Part shown: positions 27,632 through 36,339 of the stretch, piece after piece
Position numbering within the stretch: the first letter of the stretch is position 1
Layout of the letters: every line of letters begins with the position of its first letter
Assembly (NCBI RefSeq): GCF_014643735.1
Contig: NZ_BMKA01000003.1
Span: forward strand, 248,001 to 312,000
Origin: Neptunicoccus cionae
GTDB lineage: Bacteria > Pseudomonadota > Alphaproteobacteria > Rhodobacterales > Rhodobacteraceae
Length of the DNA: 64,000 nt
Reading direction: 5' to 3'
Notes under the pieces: model-generated
What the model saw: only the letters and a program-made list of their open reading frames with translations
Told to the model about the DNA's origin: nothing
Database searches by the model: none
Position numbers and translations under genes: made by a program

Positions 27632-27662
27632 AAGGCCGCCCGTTCATTCCGGCGGCCTTTTT
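27632..27662 (+). terminator. terminator after the capsule/phosphohexomutase genes
   Basis: The stem AAGGCCGCC / GGCGGCCTT (27632-27640 with 27651-27659) is followed by TTTTT (27658-27662). Confidence 0.9.
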
Positions 27663-27733
27663 CATTCGCCTGTTTGACTTTTCGCCGTGATATGCAAGGT
27701 TTTCTTAAACATATTGGATTAAAGAGACTCCCG

Positions 27734-29077
27734 ATGCGTAATGTCCTGCTGCTTCCATTCCTGATTGCGATGATCTTTGCTGCGCCGGCTACGTCACAGA
27801 CCGCCGAAAGTGATCAACCCGCGGGGCAAATCGCGGTGGAAGACAATGCTGCGACCGATGCCGCCATTGCGACCCGCATCCGCGATATTCTGGAGGAGCT
27901 TGATGTTTACTCCAAGGTCACGGTCAGCGTCAGCAACGGAATCGTATTGCTGCGCGGCACCACGCTTGATGCGGCCTCCGTTCTTGCCGTTGAAGAACTG
28001 GTCAGCCGCGTTGAAGGGGTCGTAGCGGTGGAAAACCGCGTGATTGAAAGCACCGATCTGATAGAACGGCTCGATCCTTTGATGGAGCGTTTCAGCGACA
28101 GGATGCAACGCAGCATCGCCTATCTGCCTCTGTTGCTGGTCGCGCTGGCGGCTTTTGTCATCGTTGCCGCGCTTGGCATTCTTTTGGCGCGGATGAAACA
28201 GCCGTGGGATCGGCTCGCCCCGAATATGTTCATCGCGGATATCTATCGCCAGATCATCCGGCTGGTGTTCGTAATTGCTGGTCTGGTGGTGGCGCTCGAC
28301 ATATTGAACGCAACCGCGCTGTTGTCGACAATTCTGGGCGCGGCAGGGATCATCGGTCTGGCCATCGGCTTTGCGGTGCGTGACACGGTAGAAAATTTCA
28401 TCGCCTCGATCATGTTGTCGATCCGCCAGCCGTTTCGCCCCAATGACAGCATCGAGATTAACGGGGATGAGGGTATGGTGATCCGCCTGACCAGCCGCGC
28501 CACGATCCTTTTATCCTTTGATGGCAACCACATACGCATCCCCAATTCCACCGTCTTCAAAAGCCGGATCGTCAATTATTCGCGCAATGCAGAGCGCCGG
28601 TTCGTGATTGATTTTGGCGTGGCCGGAGACACCGACCTGACGCAGGCCCGCCAGATTGCACTCACCGCGCTGAAGAACCTGCCCTTTGTGATCGACGCCC
28701 CTGCACCGGGAGTTTGGGTCGAAGGATTGGGCGACAGCACCATCACGTTGCGCTGTGCCGGATGGGTTAACCAACAGGACAGCTCGCTCGTTCTTGCACG
28801 GGGAGAGGCGATCGAAGTGATCAAAACCGCGCTGGAGGATGCGGGGGTCGAGATGCCAGAGCCGACATACCGGCTCGTTTCACAATACGCGGGCGGTTCT
28901 GCACCGGCACCGGAAACGCCATCTGTGGGAAAATCCAAACCGGCGACTGGCAAGACGCCGGAACAGGTAGATTTGAAAGATGTCAGCGCGGATGAAGCAC
29001 TGGATGACATCGTGAACGAGGAACGGGATGCCCGACAGGACAATGATTTGTTAACCCGTCAGGCCCCTGAGGAATAG
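27734..29077 (+). CDS. mechanosensitive channel of the MscS family with BON domain
   Basis: A 447-residue protein with a signal peptide (residues 1-22), a periplasmic BON-like domain (about 37-105: ATRIRDILEELDVYSKVTVSV), three membrane helices (about 130-245) and the MscS core. The pore-lining helix is rich in glycine and alanine (STILGAAGIIGLAIGFAVRDTVENF), then comes the beta domain RLTSRATILLSFDGNHIRIPNS. A charged tail ends the protein. The channel opens under membrane tension to release solutes. The upstream in-frame start at 27629 would overlap the terminator, so 27734 is chosen. BON in front of MscS is a recognised but minority architecture. Confidence 0.9.
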   Translation: MRNVLLLPFLIAMIFAAPATSQTAESDQPAGQIAVEDNAATDAAIATRIRDILEELDVYSKVTVSVSNGIVLLRGTTLDAASVLAVEELVSRVEGVVAVENRVIESTDLIERLDPLMERFSDRMQRSIAYLPLLLVALAAFVIVAALGILLARMKQPWDRLAPNMFIADIYRQIIRLVFVIAGLVVALDILNATALLSTILGAAGIIGLAIGFAVRDTVENFIASIMLSIRQPFRPNDSIEINGDEGMVIRLTSRATILLSFDGNHIRIPNSTVFKSRIVNYSRNAERRFVIDFGVAGDTDLTQARQIALTALKNLPFVIDAPAPGVWVEGLGDSTITLRCAGWVNQQDSSLVLARGEAIEVIKTALEDAGVEMPEPTYRLVSQYAGGSAPAPETPSVGKSKPATGKTPEQVDLKDVSADEALDDIVNEERDARQDNDLLTRQAPEE

Positions 29078-29081
29078 CGCC

Positions 29082-30257
29082 CTAGGCCACCTGCCCCGCC
29101 GCCCAACCTGACGACCACGCCCATTGGAAATTGTACCCGCCAAGCCAACCGGTCACGTCCACCACCTCGCCAATAAAAAACAGGTTTGGAATTTTCCGCA
29201 CCGCCATCGTTTTTGCATCCAACGCAGCCGTATCTACCCCGCCCAGCGTCACCTCCGCCGTGCGATAACCTTCCGATCCGACGGGTTTCACCGCCCAACG
29301 GTGAACGCGGTCGTGCAAAAGTTGCAGGCTCGCATCGCTTTGATCCGCTAAATTCCCTTTCAACGGCACATCGCCAAGAACCTGTTCCGCCAGTCGCGAA
29401 GGCACGATCTGCGCTAGCGCTTTGCCCAGCGAAACACGCCCCTTCTGGCTACGCGCAGACCGAAGCGTCTCAAAGGTGTTGGACCCAGCGGCGAGGTCGA
29501 CAAAAATACCCTCCCCCTCCCGCCAGTAAGACGAGATTTGCAAAATGGAGGGTCCGGACAGCCCGCGATGGGTAAACAGCAGCCCTTCGTCAAAGCCAAT
29601 CTGCGGCGTGCTTACCCGTGCTTGCACCGAAACGCCTGCGAGCGGTTTGGTCTGCTGCAACTCTTGCTCTGCAAAAGTCAGCGGCACAAGGCCGGGTCGG
29701 GTTTCCACCAATGGCAGGTCGAACTGGCGGGCAATCTGATAGCCCCAGCCCGTCGCGCCCATCTTCGGAATCGATTTCCCGCCCGTGGCAATCACCAGCG
29801 ATTCCACAGCGATTGCGCCCCCCGTCGTCTTCAGCGTAAAGCCTTCGTCTTTAGAAACCTCCTCAACCGAGGTGTTCAGGCGCAACACAACCCCAGCTTC
29901 ACGCGCCTCCTCCAGTAGCATAGCGATTATGTCTTTGGCGGAGACGTCGCAGAACAACTGGCCGAGCGTTTTTTCGTGGTAGGGAATGTTGTGACTGGCG
30001 ACCTTGTCGATGAAATCGTACTGGGTGTAACGGCTGAGCGCCGATTTCGCGAAATGAGGATTGTTCGACAAAAACCGCTCGGGCCGGATGTCCAGATTGG
30101 TAAAATTACAGCGCCCCCCGCCGGAAATACGGATTTTCTCTGCCGGAGCCTTGCTGTGATCAAGCAAAACAACTGACCGCCCGCGGCGACCCGATTCAAT
30201 CGCGCACATCAGCCCCGCTGCGCCCGCCCCTACGATACAAACGTCAAATTTTTCCAT
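29082..30257 (-). CDS. NAD(P)/FAD-dependent oxidoreductase of the HI0933/YhiN family
   Basis: A 391-residue flavoprotein. It has the dinucleotide-binding motif CIVGAGAAGLMCAIESGRRG (about 6-25), ISGGGRCNFTN (about 45-55), VIATGGKSIPKMGATGWGY, GLLFTHRGLSGPSIL, and the C-terminal FAD segment GEVVDVTGWLGGYNFQWAWSSG, all typical of YhiN. The reaction of this family is not settled. The ATG at 30257 (MEKFDVC) is preferred to the frame start at 30308, which adds non-homologous residues. It is convergent with the MscS gene, with only 4 bases between the stops. Confidence 0.9.
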   Translation of the reverse strand: MEKFDVCIVGAGAAGLMCAIESGRRGRSVVLLDHSKAPAEKIRISGGGRCNFTNLDIRPERFLSNNPHFAKSALSRYTQYDFIDKVASHNIPYHEKTLGQLFCDVSAKDIIAMLLEEAREAGVVLRLNTSVEEVSKDEGFTLKTTGGAIAVESLVIATGGKSIPKMGATGWGYQIARQFDLPLVETRPGLVPLTFAEQELQQTKPLAGVSVQARVSTPQIGFDEGLLFTHRGLSGPSILQISSYWREGEGIFVDLAAGSNTFETLRSARSQKGRVSLGKALAQIVPSRLAEQVLGDVPLKGNLADQSDASLQLLHDRVHRWAVKPVGSEGYRTAEVTLGGVDTAALDAKTMAVRKIPNLFFIGEVVDVTGWLGGYNFQWAWSSGWAAGQVA

Positions 30258-30355
30258 GCCCTGCCTTATCCAGCAGGCCCGCGCAAAACAAGTGGTGCTT
30301 TTTCGCAATTTACCCTTTGCAGACCGACAAGGTTAAGGTTAAACAGCGCCCCAGT

Positions 30356-30430
30356 TGGGACGTGGCCTAGTGGTAGGGCAACGCTTTTTGGTAGCGCAGA
30401 TCGTAGGTTCGAATCCTACCGTCCCAGCCA
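30356..30430 (+). tRNA. tRNA-Gln (UUG)
   Basis: The 75-base cloverleaf has the acceptor stem TGGGACG/CGTCCCA, D arm GCCT..GGGC, anticodon loop TTTTGGT giving TTG, T arm GTAGG-TTCGAAT-CCTAC and an encoded CCA. The TTTTTGGT anticodon arm is typical of bacterial tRNA-Gln. An identical copy lies inverted at 31524-31598. Confidence 0.95.
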
Positions 30431-30589
30431 ACTTATTCATCACATCGCTGATCTAACCGACGTTCGATCGTGCCCAGTCTCTTGCGACCTACTAGAAACC
30501 TGCGAATCGTTCGATTCAGGCTGTTGAGCACCCATAAACTCTGGGATAGGTTGCAACGCAGTCTGATTTCCAGAGAGAACCCCGATACT

Positions 30590-31444
30590 ATGTCCGAGAC
30601 CACCCAAGCGGCCACGAGCCCGCATGAGACCAAAGTTTACAGCACAGTTCAAGAGATCCCAACTGGCACAGCAGGCTTGGTGGAAGGGCAATACATATGG
30701 AAAGGAGAAGACCCCTCCAGGGTTTTCATATTTTTCTGCGGCGCTGTAAGCGGCAAGTTGATTCCAATGTCCCCAATTTTCCAGCGCTGGAAATGGGTGG
30801 AACGGTTTTCTCATTCCGTCGTTATCGCCCACGACCCTTTAATAAAAAGCACCGGCTCTCTACAACTTGCCTGGTATACCGGAACGAACAACGGTCCGGA
30901 CTTTGACGAAATAATTTCCGTTCCGTTGCGCCTTGCCCGCAGTCTGTCTGACGGGGAAGTTTGCGCCTTTGGCAGTTCTGGTGGCGGCTTTGCATCCCTT
31001 ATGGCTACAGTACGCAATCATGTTGACAGCACCCTTGTGATCAATCCCCAGACCAATGTGCTCCGGTATCAACCCCACATGCGCGATGCGTTCTTGAAGA
31101 CTTATCTCGAAGATCCCAAAACCCTTCAGCATGCAGACCACGAGCGATTGTCGATTAGCGGGTCTCTTTGGCGTTATTACGACAAGTGCAGGACCCAAGT
31201 GGTTGTGAATTCCCATGATTCTCTGCACTACAATTCACATGTGCTGCCCCTTCAGCGGGCCGTCCGTCGGCAAAACTTCAAAAGTATAACTTTCGACCAA
31301 TATGACGATAAGAAAAACGGGCACAATCCCCCGTCCATGAACAGAACGCTATGGCTGATTAACCGTTGGTGGCCCAAAGCGATTGCAGGGCCTTACCGAA
31401 GCGAAGTGCAGGGAATGAAATCCCTCAAGACTTTGAAAAGATAG
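30590..31444 (+). CDS. unknown alpha/beta-hydrolase-like protein between inverted tRNA-Gln genes
   Basis: A 284-residue protein, family not recognised with confidence. The motif CAFGSSGGGFASLMA (near residue 125) looks like a nucleophile elbow, with GSSGGG in place of GxSxG. FIFFCGAVS and VVIAHDP are likely core strands, and HDSLHYNSHVLPL and NGHNPPS supply candidate late histidines. No signal peptide or membrane segment. The ATG at 30590 is preferred, because the upstream 40 codons of the frame start within 40 bases of the tRNA and look non-coding. It is the only gene in the tRNA-bracketed segment and is more AT-rich than its neighbours, which hints at acquisition. Confidence 0.75.
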   Translation: MSETTQAATSPHETKVYSTVQEIPTGTAGLVEGQYIWKGEDPSRVFIFFCGAVSGKLIPMSPIFQRWKWVERFSHSVVIAHDPLIKSTGSLQLAWYTGTNNGPDFDEIISVPLRLARSLSDGEVCAFGSSGGGFASLMATVRNHVDSTLVINPQTNVLRYQPHMRDAFLKTYLEDPKTLQHADHERLSISGSLWRYYDKCRTQVVVNSHDSLHYNSHVLPLQRAVRRQNFKSITFDQYDDKKNGHNPPSMNRTLWLINRWWPKAIAGPYRSEVQGMKSLKTLKR

Positions 31445-31523
31445 GACGCTGTCCGGTGTTCTAAAGTTGTCAACAATTTGCATATACCAGCAAAGATGCG
31501 CGAACTTGTCTAACTTTGGAAGT

Positions 31524-31598
31524 TGGCTGGGACGGTAGGATTCGAACCTACGATCTGCGCTACCAAAAAGCGTTGCCCTACCACTAGGCCACGTCCCA
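31524..31598 (-). tRNA. tRNA-Gln (UUG), second identical copy
   Basis: The reverse complement of 31524-31598 is identical base for base to the tRNA at 30356-30430, including the encoded CCA and the TTG anticodon. Confidence 0.95.
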
Positions 31599-31820
31599 AC
31601 TGAGGCTGTATTTAGCGCCACAGCTTTCGGGCTGCAAGTATAAAATTGAGAAAATATCGGCTCCTTTCGCCGGTCATTTCGGACAATCTTCCAGAGTTAT
31701 CCTCTGGTTCGCGCCCGCAACCTTCGATGCCGCGATTTCACAATGCCGTGGCTGATCTATGCAGATCAGCATTGCGCGGGCATTCTGTCTGCTATCGCGT
31801 AATCTATGGGGAGTAGAGAG

Positions 31821-32792
31821 ATGCACCGATTGATACCACTGTTTGTCGCCGCTGTGCTGGTGGCTGCGCCGGCCTTGTCCGAGCCTGCTAACTGGAAACG
31901 GGAATGGCCCGGAACGGACTTTAGCAGGACAAACATCGAAAGCTGGGGGGAAATCCAATCCGGTGGTCCGCCAAGGGATGGTATCCCTGCCGTGGATGCG
32001 CCGGAGTTTTACAAATCCTCTGCCGAAAACACCCTGAAACCTAATGAGCCAGTGCTGACAGTTGCGATGGACGGCCAGTCCGAACGCGCCTATCCGATCC
32101 GCTATCTGATCTGGCACGAAATTGTAAACGATGCGATTGGCGGTATTCCTATAGCCGTAACATTCTGCCCATTGTGCAATTCCGGCGTGACCTTTGACCG
32201 GCGGACAAAGCACGGCGTTCTTACCTTCGGGGTATCGGGAAAATTGCGCAAATCGGATATGGTGATGTTCGACCGCGAGACCGAAAGCTGGTGGCAACAG
32301 GCCGTCGGCAAGGCAATTGTTGGGGATCTGACAGGGGCTGAACTGAAAATGCTACCGAGCTGGATGGAAAGCTGGAGCCAGTTCAAGGCGCGCAATGGTC
32401 GTGAAGGTCTGGTTATGAAGCAACCCGATGGTCGGCGTCCCTATGGGCGCAATCCCTATCAAGGATACGACAGTTCTTCCCGTCCGTTTCTTTACAACGG
32501 AGAAATGCCGCCCCATGGCATTTCCCCTGTGGCCCGAGTTGTCAGGGTTGGGGATAAAGCATGGCCCGTAGCCCGTGTTCGCAAAGCAGGAGGCGTTAGC
32601 GAGGCCGGTGTGCGCATCAGTTGGGAAGCGGGCCAAGCCTCGGCTTTGGATACAGGGGAAATCGCCCGTGGCAAAGACGTCGGAACGATCCGCGTACGCG
32701 ATGCGCAGGGCCGCGATGTTGTGCACGATGTGATGTTCGCCTTCGCGTTTCACGCCTTTTGGCCTGACGGTCAATGGATGATCGCACCCTAG
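31821..32792 (+). CDS. DUF3179-domain exported protein
   Basis: A 323-residue protein with a signal peptide (residues 1-20, cleavage after PALS). The DUF3179 hallmarks are NDAIGGIPIAVTFCPLCNSGVTFDR, with a CxxC pair, and LTFGVSGKLRKSDMVMFDRETESWW further on. The family is widespread and of unknown function; the cysteine pair suggests metal or redox chemistry in the periplasm. The ATG at 31821 is chosen over 31806 because GGAG at 31808-31812 sits at the right distance and gives a clean signal peptide. Monocistronic. Confidence 0.85.
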   Translation: MHRLIPLFVAAVLVAAPALSEPANWKREWPGTDFSRTNIESWGEIQSGGPPRDGIPAVDAPEFYKSSAENTLKPNEPVLTVAMDGQSERAYPIRYLIWHEIVNDAIGGIPIAVTFCPLCNSGVTFDRRTKHGVLTFGVSGKLRKSDMVMFDRETESWWQQAVGKAIVGDLTGAELKMLPSWMESWSQFKARNGREGLVMKQPDGRRPYGRNPYQGYDSSSRPFLYNGEMPPHGISPVARVVRVGDKAWPVARVRKAGGVSEAGVRISWEAGQASALDTGEIARGKDVGTIRVRDAQGRDVVHDVMFAFAFHAFWPDGQWMIAP

Positions 32793-32839
32793 GTGGTGGC
32801 GGCAAGATGCAGCCACCGCCGGTTTGTAGTGCACTGCGC

Positions 32840-32944
32840 TTAAAGCAAATCCAGTGCCAGCTGGCCGAGCCCGACCAGTAGAGCCATCACCACGATGCTC
32901 AGAATCCAGGACGCGAGGATATGCGCCCGACTGTTGTCTTTCAT
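32840..32944 (-). CDS. small single-helix membrane protein, 34 residues
   Basis: An ORF of 34 codons encodes a polar start MKDNSRAHIL, one long hydrophobic helix (about residues 11-34: ASWILSIVVMALLVGLGQLA) and a stop. It has a clean single-pass design with basic/polar residues on the N-terminal side. The upstream Shine-Dalgarno is weak (GAAAGAAAA). No family recognised. Plausible as a real small protein because the surrounding 220 bases hold nothing else. Confidence 0.4.
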   Translation of the reverse strand: MKDNSRAHILASWILSIVVMALLVGLGQLALDLL

Positions 32945-33019
32945 GTGTTTTCTTTCAACTGTGTGATCAGGTTGCGCCGGACGCCAAAGTGTCCGGCTGC
33001 GATCCCCATAAAGGGGCGA

Positions 33020-33382
33020 TTACACGGACGGAGGTGGCGCGCGGATTGGGGCTTGCAGGTAGAGGCGCGCGCCCCGCAATGCTGTATTGCTGATTGATTT
33101 TGAAAGACGGGCAGGATGCGAAGGGGTAAAACCTGACAACGCGACCATGTCTGACAGGGGATCATCCCCGCCCTGCACGTCATCGCCCGCCAGCGCCAAC
33201 ACAGCCTGTCTGCTGCCCTGCGTAGTATTGCGCTCCGACGTGTCCAACCGCTCTATCAGGGTCGCGCGGGCCGCGTCGTCCCATCCGGTACCCGCGCCAA
33301 AGCTCCCCGCCAGTGCAAAAGCCAAAATCAACAGGGAGAGCACGCGAAGATAGCGCAGGGAAATGGAACCGAAGGTCATCAT
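33020..33382 (-). CDS. hypothetical exported small protein
   Basis: A 120-residue protein with a signal peptide or anchor (ISLRYLRVLSLLILAFALAGS, about residues 5-25) and a polar remainder without recognisable domain, ending in a proline-rich segment. The ATG at 33382 is chosen over the frame start at 33403 because it begins closer to the hydrophobic segment. It lies on the same strand as the 34-residue ORF, 75 bases downstream of which it would not be co-translated. Coding status is moderately supported by the signal peptide only. Confidence 0.5.
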   Translation of the reverse strand: MMTFGSISLRYLRVLSLLILAFALAGSFGAGTGWDDAARATLIERLDTSERNTTQGSRQAVLALAGDDVQGGDDPLSDMVALSGFTPSHPARLSKSISNTALRGARLYLQAPIRAPPPSV

Positions 33383-33595
33383 GGTATGACTATCGGTCCG
33401 CAATAGCGTGGGAACAAGTGTAGATTAATGCAGTTCGGTCATGCAGGTTACGCATAACACAGGCGCCCTGCCCCAGTCCGGAACTTGGTAGAACCAAGCG
33501 AATTTCGAGTTTTAAGTCGAATTTGACAGCGCTGCTCTTTCCGTGATTTCCTGAAATCGTAAATTCAATCGATCGAATGTGGCGTAGGGTTATTC

Positions 33596-34201
33596 ATGGC
33601 TGAAGACGACAATGACGATGATCTGGAGTGTTGGATTGGGCTTTTCAACAAGGGACATGGCTATGCCGGAATTTTCAATTCCGACGACAACGATGCACAG
33701 CGCGTGGTGGAAAAGTTCACTATTGGAGAATGGCGCAATTCGATGAAAGCGGAATTTGGCATTGAGATGGATGAGCCACAGCCCAACCCGAATGATCCAC
33801 CCGATTTTTCCGTTGCGATCAAAGATCAAGAGTTCGCTGTTGAGCTCGTACAACTCGTCGAACAAGAACACAAAATAAGGGCCGCAAAGGGCGAAACGCC
33901 ATTCGCGGGCCAATTATTTTCGGATATGCAATGGTCGGAAGAAAGATTACTTGCGAAGTTGCATGACGTGATCTCAAAGAAAGAAAAGAAGTACAGAAAA
34001 GCTGAAGTTGAAATCGATGTGCTACTTATTCACGCGGCCGAGCCTTGGCTAAATTCGACCGAAGCGCGGAAGTGGATAGAAGGTGGGACCATCAATAAAT
34101 TCCCAAGCATCCACTCTGTTTTTCTTCTCTTCGAATATGAGCCTAGTAGCGGTCTAGATCATTGGCCTGTAGTTCCTGTCTACGGTGAGCTAACTAAATA
34201 G
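33596..34201 (+). CDS. orphan protein with PD-(D/E)XK-nuclease-like core
   Basis: A 201-residue soluble protein, family not recognised. The pattern PPDFSVAIKDQEFAVELVQL (residues 68-87) has an aspartate (D70) and a glutamate (E83) spaced as in PD-(D/E)XK nucleases, although the last catalytic lysine is replaced by glutamine (Q86). A second core strand may be VEIDVLLIHA. The acidic N-terminus (MAEDDNDDDLE) is unusual. Base composition is more AT-rich than the neighbouring genes, and it has no operon partner. Nuclease activity is therefore a hypothesis; it could be an inactive relative or a restriction/defence remnant. Confidence 0.7.
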   Translation: MAEDDNDDDLECWIGLFNKGHGYAGIFNSDDNDAQRVVEKFTIGEWRNSMKAEFGIEMDEPQPNPNDPPDFSVAIKDQEFAVELVQLVEQEHKIRAAKGETPFAGQLFSDMQWSEERLLAKLHDVISKKEKKYRKAEVEIDVLLIHAAEPWLNSTEARKWIEGGTINKFPSIHSVFLLFEYEPSSGLDHWPVVPVYGELTK

Positions 34202-34329
34202 CTAAATTTCACTTCTTCCCTCCAAGCCGACCTACAAAGCATAATGCTCCCGAACTTTCCTTCGGAAGCCTTATTAACCATGCCGCCAAGCAAACCGGCC
34301 TCGCGCAACAGTCTCGCTGTAGAAACCGA

Positions 34330-35244
34330 TCAGCTGACAATATCCATAAACTCGCGCCATTCTCGTGCGCTCATGCCGACGTCTGCGGCTTCGACCTTTT
34401 CGCCTTTTAACATCTTTCGCAGGGCTTCTACCGCGGGCTGGGACAGTTGTGCGCCGCCGAGGCGGTAATCCTCGAACGCTTTGTAAGCGTAGGGCACCCA
34501 ATCGGCCACGAGGCGGCAGATTTCTTCGGCGTAGACGCGGATTTCGTACTGGGCGTGGGAATCAGCCCGCAGACGCAGGAAGTGGAACAGGTTGTGCAGG
34601 TCCACCTTCCAATACCACTGGGTATAAATATTGGCCGGAAGGTTCATCCGCGCCAGTTCACGGGCGAGCGCAATGCCGTTGCCGTCCTCGCCCTCGTCTA
34701 TCATCGTGGCGTAATTGTCATAGGCCCGCGCGCTGTCCGCCTTGAGCATTTCCAGCACACGCTGCGCATCTTCCCCGACCAGCGTATCGCCGCGCCCCTG
34801 ATTGTTAATCACGCTCTGCTTGGCGAGATGTTCTTCTGCCGGAATGTAAAACTCACGGTCGAGAATCGAATACCGCGCGGAATATTCGTTCACATTGGCG
34901 GTCCGGTGGCGAATCCACTGGCGGGCCACGAAAACAGGCAGTTTGACGTGCAGCTTGATCTCGCACATTTCAAACGGGGTGGAATGCCAGTGCCGCATCA
35001 GATAGCGGATCAGACCTTCGTCATTCTGCACCGCTTTTGTGCCCTTGCCATAAGACACACGGGCCGCCTGCGTGATCGCCGCATCGTCGCCCATATAGTC
35101 GATCACCCGCACAAATCCGTGGTCCAGAACCGGCTGCGCGGTATAGAGGTGCTGCTCCATTCCCGGTGCAACCACACGGCGGGTCGGCGCGGATTGCGCC
35201 CGTTGTTCGCTGATTTCGGCCTGCTGTTCGGGGGTAAGTGGCAT
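34330..35244 (-). CDS. thyX: flavin-dependent thymidylate synthase
   Basis: A 304-residue enzyme that methylates dUMP to dTMP using methylenetetrahydrofolate, FAD and NADPH. The ThyX motif [14 protein letters not shown] lies at residues 112-125, with a further conserved [14 protein letters not shown] region that binds flavin and substrate. Its presence means the strain may not depend on ThyA. Monocistronic on the minus strand, with the ATG at 35244. Confidence 0.96.
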   Translation of the reverse strand: MPLTPEQQAEISEQRAQSAPTRRVVAPGMEQHLYTAQPVLDHGFVRVIDYMGDDAAITQAARVSYGKGTKAVQNDEGLIRYLMRHWHSTPFEMCEIKLHVKLPVFVARQWIRHRTANVNEYSARYSILDREFYIPAEEHLAKQSVINNQGRGDTLVGEDAQRVLEMLKADSARAYDNYATMIDEGEDGNGIALARELARMNLPANIYTQWYWKVDLHNLFHFLRLRADSHAQYEIRVYAEEICRLVADWVPYAYKAFEDYRLGGAQLSQPAVEALRKMLKGEKVEAADVGMSAREWREFMDIVS

Positions 35245-35470
35245 CTGGTGTGTTCCTGTGTTCCTGACTCGCTGGCCACTATATCTAGAAGAGTCCGTTC
35301 AATAAATACGATATCTGGCGGAATTGGAGGATTTTTCCAAAGCCACAGCACGCGATAGTTTTGCAACAGGTTCGCCGTGTGAGAGTTTGAAAAGATTGAC
35401 AGAATCCGCAGCTTTCCGGTTAGTGGGGACAACGAGGCAGTTCAAAAACAAAAAAAAGCAGGAATTGAAA

Positions 35471-36319
35471 ATGAGATTCTCATTGGCAGCAGCAGCGTCC
35501 GTGGCTGTGTTCTTATCCGCATGTGGTGGCTCAACCGACAGCGCGTCCGATGAAACAGGTGACACAACCGGCGGCACCGACGGTGGCACCGAGGAAGAAG
35601 TTGTCGTGGATACCGGACCGGCCCAGATCCTGCTGGAAGGCGACAATCAGGCAACGCGTCTGGAATATGACAGCGATGCAGATCAGATCATTGTAGAAGA
35701 CATTCCCTTCGATGATGAAGTTTTTGAAAGCCGCCTCGACCGCACAGCCAGCCGCGATGAAAGCGCCTATCGCGCTTATTCCAGTGAACGTGGCTTTGAC
35801 GATTACACCGCTTACACCCGCGAAACCGACAGCGGTGCGGTTTCTGTAATTGTGGTGAACAGCGGCGAATACAAAGATCACGGTTATAGCGGTGCCGCGT
35901 ATTCCCGCACTGGCACCACTACCCTGCCCACCGAAAACCAACGCGCCTTTTACGAAGGTGAATACCTTGGCACCCGCACGAGCGAGGAAAGCGGCGGTAT
36001 GGACGTGATCGTCGGCGATGCAGAGTTGGCGGCAGATTTCTCTGATGACACCATTCGCGGCATAATCACCAAACGCCGCGTGACCGAGGATGAACTGGGT
36101 GTGGGCGCGGGAACGGATATTACGCTGGCCAACACCTCGATCGACCGCGCCTCAGGCGTTTTCAACGGCACCGCCTCTCAAACAAACGAAGACGTCACCT
36201 CGGATGGCACGTATTCCGGCATTCTTGGCGGTGACAACGCCGATGAAACGGCCGGCTATTTGATTCTGGAACGGGACTCCACCCGTGAACTGGGTGTGTT
36301 TACTGCCGTCGAACGCTGA
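35471..36319 (+). CDS. surface lipoprotein with TbpB-like beta-barrel domain, partner of a Slam-like protein
   Basis: A 282-residue lipoprotein: signal peptide 1-17 with lipobox LSAC (C18), then a D/E/T/G-rich linker (about 19-45). The C-terminal part carries DRASGVFNGTASQTNEDVTSDGTY and GILGGDNADETAGYLILE, which resemble the barrel of TbpB-type surface lipoproteins. The ATG at 35471 follows a purine-rich stretch and starts the only plausible lipoprotein signal; the frame start at 35324 is rejected. It lies 20 bases upstream of a TPR/DUF560 outer-membrane protein, the Slam arrangement, in which the lipoprotein is the exported cargo. No TonB receptor is next to it, so a transferrin-like role is not implied. 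Confidence 0.78.
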   Translation: MRFSLAAAASVAVFLSACGGSTDSASDETGDTTGGTDGGTEEEVVVDTGPAQILLEGDNQATRLEYDSDADQIIVEDIPFDDEVFESRLDRTASRDESAYRAYSSERGFDDYTAYTRETDSGAVSVIVVNSGEYKDHGYSGAAYSRTGTTTLPTENQRAFYEGEYLGTRTSEESGGMDVIVGDAELAADFSDDTIRGIITKRRVTEDELGVGAGTDITLANTSIDRASGVFNGTASQTNEDVTSDGTYSGILGGDNADETAGYLILERDSTRELGVFTAVER

Positions 36320-36339
36320 TCATAAGGGACCGCGCGGGG

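Larger units (their letters stand above)
30352..31602. repeat. 83-bp inverted repeat made of two tRNA-Gln genes
   Basis: Bases 30352-30434 and 31520-31602 are identical in inverted orientation: the 75-base tRNA plus CAGT before it and ACTT after it. The two tRNAs face each other, with one protein gene between them. Recombination between the arms would invert the enclosed 1.1 kb. Confidence 0.9.

Noticed and set aside
35245-35470. A Fur or haem-responsive box before the Slam-cargo lipoprotein.
   Set aside because: No 19-base Fur-like palindrome is visible in the gap.
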